A DNA stretch of 64,000 nucleotides from Lentzea guizhouensis (lineage in GTDB: Bacteria; Actinomycetota; Actinomycetes; Mycobacteriales; Pseudonocardiaceae), in contig NZ_CP016793.1 of assembly GCF_001701025.1 (NCBI RefSeq), positions 5,890,001 through 5,954,000 on the forward strand. Direction: 5' to 3'. The position numbers and the translations under genes are program-made. The notes under the pieces are model-generated. The model searched no databases and was not told the origin of the DNA. It worked only from the letters and a program-made list of their open reading frames with translations. Shown piece after piece: positions 61,715-64,000 of the stretch (positions are counted from its first letter, which is position 1; each line of letters begins with the position of its first letter).

Positions 61715-62790
61715 ACCATCACCTCCGGCCGGTCGACGCGGAACGGGTGGGGATCGACGTGCGGGGTGGCACCGGTGAGCAGCTCGGCGAGCAGGCGCCC
61801 GGTGGCCGGGGCGAGCCCGACGCCCGCGCCCTCGTGGCCGGTGGCGTGCCACAGGCCGGGCGTGCGCGGATCTTCGCCGATGATCGGCAGGTGGTCCGGC
61901 GCGTACGGGCGGAAACCGCCGTACGCGCGCATGACGGGGACGTTCGCGAGCATGGGGAACAGCGCGATCGCTCTTGTTGCCAGGGCTTGGAGGACCTTCG
62001 TCTCGATCGTGTCGTCGAAACCCCTGCGCTGCCGGCTTGACCCGATCAGGACCGTGCCCGCCTGCGTCGACTCGACCACGCCGGAGGTCTGCAGGTCGGC
62101 GTTACCGCTCGCGACCGCGCCGACGTAGTCCGCGTCGTAGACCTTGTGCCGGATGGTGCCGGGGAGCGGGGTGGTGACGATGACGACGCCCCGGCGCGGC
62201 AGCACGTTGACGCCGAAGCGGCTCGCCCACGGGCCGGTGGCGTTGACGACGGCGCCGCAGTGGATGACGCCCTGGTCCGTGGTGACCGATCGGCCGTCCG
62301 TCGTGGACGTCTCGGCTGTGACGACCTTGATGCCGCGCAGCAGGGTCCTCGTTGCCTTGACCGGGTTGAGCTGGGCGTCTTCGAGGTAGTGGATTGCGGC
62401 GGTGATGGCCGGGGTGAGGTGGGGCTCGTGCTCGCGGGCTTCTTGCGGGGTGATCTCGCACGCGTCGATGCCCGCTGCCCGTTGCTTCGCGGCGAACTGC
62501 CTGAGGGGTTCGACGGCCTGTTCGGTCGTGGCGACGACCAGCCCGCCCTTCTCCTCCCACTCGGCGTCCAGCGCCAGCTCCGGCCAGAGCTGCCTGCTGG
62601 CCTTGGCGAGCTCCAGCTCCGGCCCCGGCTCCTTGTCGCTGACCAGCACGTTCCCCTCGCCGGCCGCGCTGGTGCCCGACGCCGGCCCACGGCGGTCGAC
62701 GACGAGGACGTCGAGCCCGCGCACGTGCAACGCCTGCGCACACGCGGCCCCGATGATGCCCGCTCCCACGACCACGACGTCCGGGTGCAT
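61711..62790 (-). CDS. FAD-dependent D-amino-acid dehydrogenase-type subunit (DAO family)
   Basis: 359 residues. The N-terminal FAD motif is VVVVGAGIIGAACAQALHVR. SGTSAAGEGNVLVSDKEPGP follows, typical of the HcnC/HypOH-beta group. The C-terminal GGFRPYAPDHLPIIGEDPRT and HATGHEGAGVGLAPATGRL complete the DAO fold. It is the substrate-oxidising subunit that would convert cis-4-hydroxy-D-proline to the pyrroline. ATG 62790 has GGAGG five bases upstream; an inverted repeat directly precedes that site. It is the first structural gene after the regulator. Confidence 0.9.
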   Translation of the reverse strand: MHPDVVVVGAGIIGAACAQALHVRGLDVLVVDRRGPASGTSAAGEGNVLVSDKEPGPELELAKASRQLWPELALDAEWEEKGGLVVATTEQAVEPLRQFAAKQRAAGIDACEITPQEAREHEPHLTPAITAAIHYLEDAQLNPVKATRTLLRGIKVVTAETSTTDGRSVTTDQGVIHCGAVVNATGPWASRFGVNVLPRRGVVIVTTPLPGTIRHKVYDADYVGAVASGNADLQTSGVVESTQAGTVLIGSSRQRRGFDDTIETKVLQALATRAIALFPMLANVPVMRAYGGFRPYAPDHLPIIGEDPRTPGLWHATGHEGAGVGLAPATGRLLAELLTGATPHVDPHPFRVDRPEVMV

Positions 62791-62799
62791 CGCCACCTC

Positions 62800-62817
62800 C
62801 GTTCAATACAATGAACG
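62800..62817. promoter_or_regulatory. inverted repeat before the catabolic genes, probable operator of the XRE-cupin regulator
   Basis: CGTTCA and TGAACG flank six A/T-rich bases (atacaa), directly upstream of the DAO-type gene's ribosome binding site and touching the stop of the regulator gene. T-T-C-A-N6-T-G-A-A palindromes of this kind are used by XRE-cupin repressors. Binding is inferred. Confidence 0.55.
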
Positions 62818-63381
62818 TTAGTGCTTCGGATACTCCAACACCAGTACCGAGCTGACCTCACCCCCGACCGTCTCGTACAGGTGCGGCACCGAGCCGGGGA
62901 AGCACACGTAGTCGCCGGGCCCGAGCTCGAACGGCTGCTCGGTCGGCCCCACCTTCAGCCGCCCGCTGGTGACCAGCACGTGCTCCTTGCCGGGATGACC
63001 TTCGCTGGTCTGCGTCGCGCCCGGCCGCACCCGCTGGTCGTAGATCTCGATGACGGTGTCCGCGATGTCCATCCTGCGCATCAGCCGCAGGTCCACCGCG
63101 TTGCTGCTGAGCTGCTCCACGTCCCTGGCCCTCACCAGGATGACCTCCGGCGCCGTCCGCTCGGTCACCAGCTCCGACACGGGCACGTCCAAAGCGTTCG
63201 ACAAACTGAACACCGTCTCGATCGTCGGATTCCCCGCCCCGCTCTCCAGCTGCGACAGCGTGCCCTTCGCGATCGACGACCGCCGCGCGAGCTCCGACAA
63301 CGACAACCCGCGCTGCTCGCGAAACGCCCTGATGTTGGCGCCGAGCACCCGACCCGCACTCATACCTCGAGATCGTTGCAT
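62818..63381 (-). CDS. XRE family regulator with C-terminal cupin sensor
   Basis: 187 residues. HTH at about 14-68: VLGANIRAFREQRGLSLSEL, ARRSSIAKGTLSQLESGAGN and PTIETVFSLSNALDVPVSEL. The C-terminal cupin (about 110-187) contains GHPGKEHVLVTSGRLKVGP and FELGPGDYVCFPGSVPHLYE, a small-molecule-binding barrel. ATG 63381 or ATG 63363 may start it; neither has a well-spaced ribosome binding site, and only 12 bases separate 63381 from the divergent ATG 63394, so leaderless transcription is likely. It probably senses hydroxyproline or an intermediate and controls the downstream genes through 62800-62817. Confidence 0.9.
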   Translation of the reverse strand: MQRSRGMSAGRVLGANIRAFREQRGLSLSELARRSSIAKGTLSQLESGAGNPTIETVFSLSNALDVPVSELVTERTAPEVILVRARDVEQLSSNAVDLRLMRRMDIADTVIEIYDQRVRPGATQTSEGHPGKEHVLVTSGRLKVGPTEQPFELGPGDYVCFPGSVPHLYETVGGEVSSVLVLEYPKH

Positions 63382-63393
63382 AGGCTTGCTCTT

Positions 63394-63780
63394 ATGACTG
63401 TCTACTCGGAGGCGGAGGGCGAAACGCTCCGCACGGCCGTTTTCGGCGCCATGGTCCTGGTCTCCACCGCCGACCCCGGCGCCGTCGACGAGGAGAGCTA
63501 CGCGGGCATCCGGGCGATGTCGCTGCTGTCGGACGACCTGCGTGCGGTTGTTTCCGCGGCGCCGCCGGTGTTGCCGCGGGGGTCTGCGTCCGATGTGGAG
63601 GACGGGGTGCTGGGGGCGTTGAGGGCGGCTGTTCGGATCGTTGAGGAGCGGGAGCCGCGGGATGTGCCGATCTTCCGGGCTGCCGTGACGGAGATGTGCC
63701 GGTCGGTGGCCGGGGCGGATGGGGCGGTGGCCGGGGCGGAGAAGGCGATGGTGGAGCGGGTGGTGGCGGCGCTGGGGTGA
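63394..63780 (+). CDS. hypothetical protein
   Basis: 128 residues, mostly helical and soluble: TVYSEAEGETLRTAVFGAMV, then LLSDDLRAVVSAAPPVL, ALRAAVRIVEEREPRDVP and AVTEMCRSVAGADGAVAGAE near the C-terminus. The spacing of acidic residues and the A-x-A-D-G-x-V-x-x-x-E pattern vaguely recall TerB-like helical domains, but this is not firm. ATG 63394 is 12 bases from the divergent regulator, so their promoters overlap and the regulator may influence it. Confidence 0.7.
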   Translation: MTVYSEAEGETLRTAVFGAMVLVSTADPGAVDEESYAGIRAMSLLSDDLRAVVSAAPPVLPRGSASDVEDGVLGALRAAVRIVEEREPRDVPIFRAAVTEMCRSVAGADGAVAGAEKAMVERVVAALG

Positions 63781-63828
63781 GCCCGCCCTTGGGGGCGTGC
63801 TGGGGCCGCGCTGGGGCGCGGCTGTTTC

Positions 63829-63845
63829 CTGGGGCTCCGCCCCAG
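63829..63845. terminator. short G/C hairpin, possible terminator
   Basis: CTGGGGC-TCC-GCCCCAG lies 49 bases past the hypothetical gene stop, the common actinomycete GGGGCTCCGCCCC hairpin. No gene is supported in 63781-64000. Long Pro/Arg-rich minus-strand frames there look non-coding. Confidence 0.5.
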
Positions 63846-64000
63846 ACCCCGACACTCCCAAAGAAGCCCTCCACCTCCGCCACTCTCAGGTAGATGGCAC
63901 GCCTGTTGCTCAGAGCGGCTGCGCGTTGCGTTGTTGGTTGCGTTGCGGTGGATGGCTTCCCCGTCCAGCACCACAGAGCGCGCCAGACCTGGGGAGTCAT

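Noticed and set aside
63781..64000. Long Pro/Arg-rich minus-strand frames at the right edge
   Set aside because: No domain, no ribosome binding site and compositional bias only; part of the stretch is a hairpin.

Overview
This window is very GC-rich and densely packed, with many GTG/TTG starts and ATGA/GTGA stop-start overlaps. Its content is that of an actinomycete chromosome: a second type II topoisomerase (ParE/ParC), a chitinase behind a DasR-type operator, a YchJ/SEC-C protein, zinc anti-sigma and GlxA regulators, and secreted DUF1996, DUF4142 and DUF4331 proteins. A Pseudonocardiales-like organism is my best guess, but that is inference. No rRNA, tRNA, CRISPR array, insertion sequence or phage gene was seen, and no gene-free stretch exceeds 300 bases.

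Layout. 1-10.1 kb: the 5' end of an XRE regulator divergent from an SDR; an AlkB-type repair dioxygenase behind a LexA-type box; a TetR/acyl-CoA ligase pair around a perfect palindrome (the ligase is frameshifted); ilvD; a secreted alginate-lyase-family protein; a TetR/PH-like gene pair; and a decayed alpha/beta hydrolase. 10.2-12.7 kb: two exported proteins (DUF1996, DUF4142). 12.8-20.1 kb: an SGNH hydrolase, then a branched-chain-type ABC importer operon (lipoprotein, fused LivH-LivM permease, LivG, LivF) that also encodes a secreted membrane-anchored protein and a small membrane protein. Two KstR-like palindromes precede this operon. 20-27.8 kb: a methyltransferase, a CBM2-GH18 chitinase, an MFS protein abutting a truncated DUF1152 gene, a shortened luciferase-like gene, a BASS transporter, a frameshifted carboxylesterase and a phosphotransferase.

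27.8-38.3 kb: a DrrAB-like exporter with a divergent TetR gene and shared operator; an orphan anti-sigma factor; a four-gene operon (aminotransferase, DUF4331, TPR, NicO-type Ni/Co transporter); and a secreted hydrolase. 38.4-44.9 kb: parE interrupted in frame by a 485-residue HNH intein, then parC and a GNAT gene. 44.9-53.7 kb: a small DPBB protein with a perfect hairpin next to its ribosome binding site, a DivIVA-like protein, YchJ, an unknown two-cysteine protein, a 929-residue repetitive protein, a compact esterase, an SGNH hydrolase, and a GlxA/DJ-1 pair. 53.8-57.4 kb: an ABC exporter with two ATPases and one large permease whose gene is broken by two frameshifts. 57.5-63.4 kb: a VOC remnant, an XRE gene, and a complete-looking hydroxyproline-degradation operon (XRE-cupin regulator, three-part FAD dehydrogenase, DapA-type deaminase, epimerase).

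Two themes recur. Several non-essential genes carry single-base frameshifts, caused either by real decay or by sequence error. Two convergent gene junctions hold tandem repeats whose end unit overlaps a flanking stop codon.
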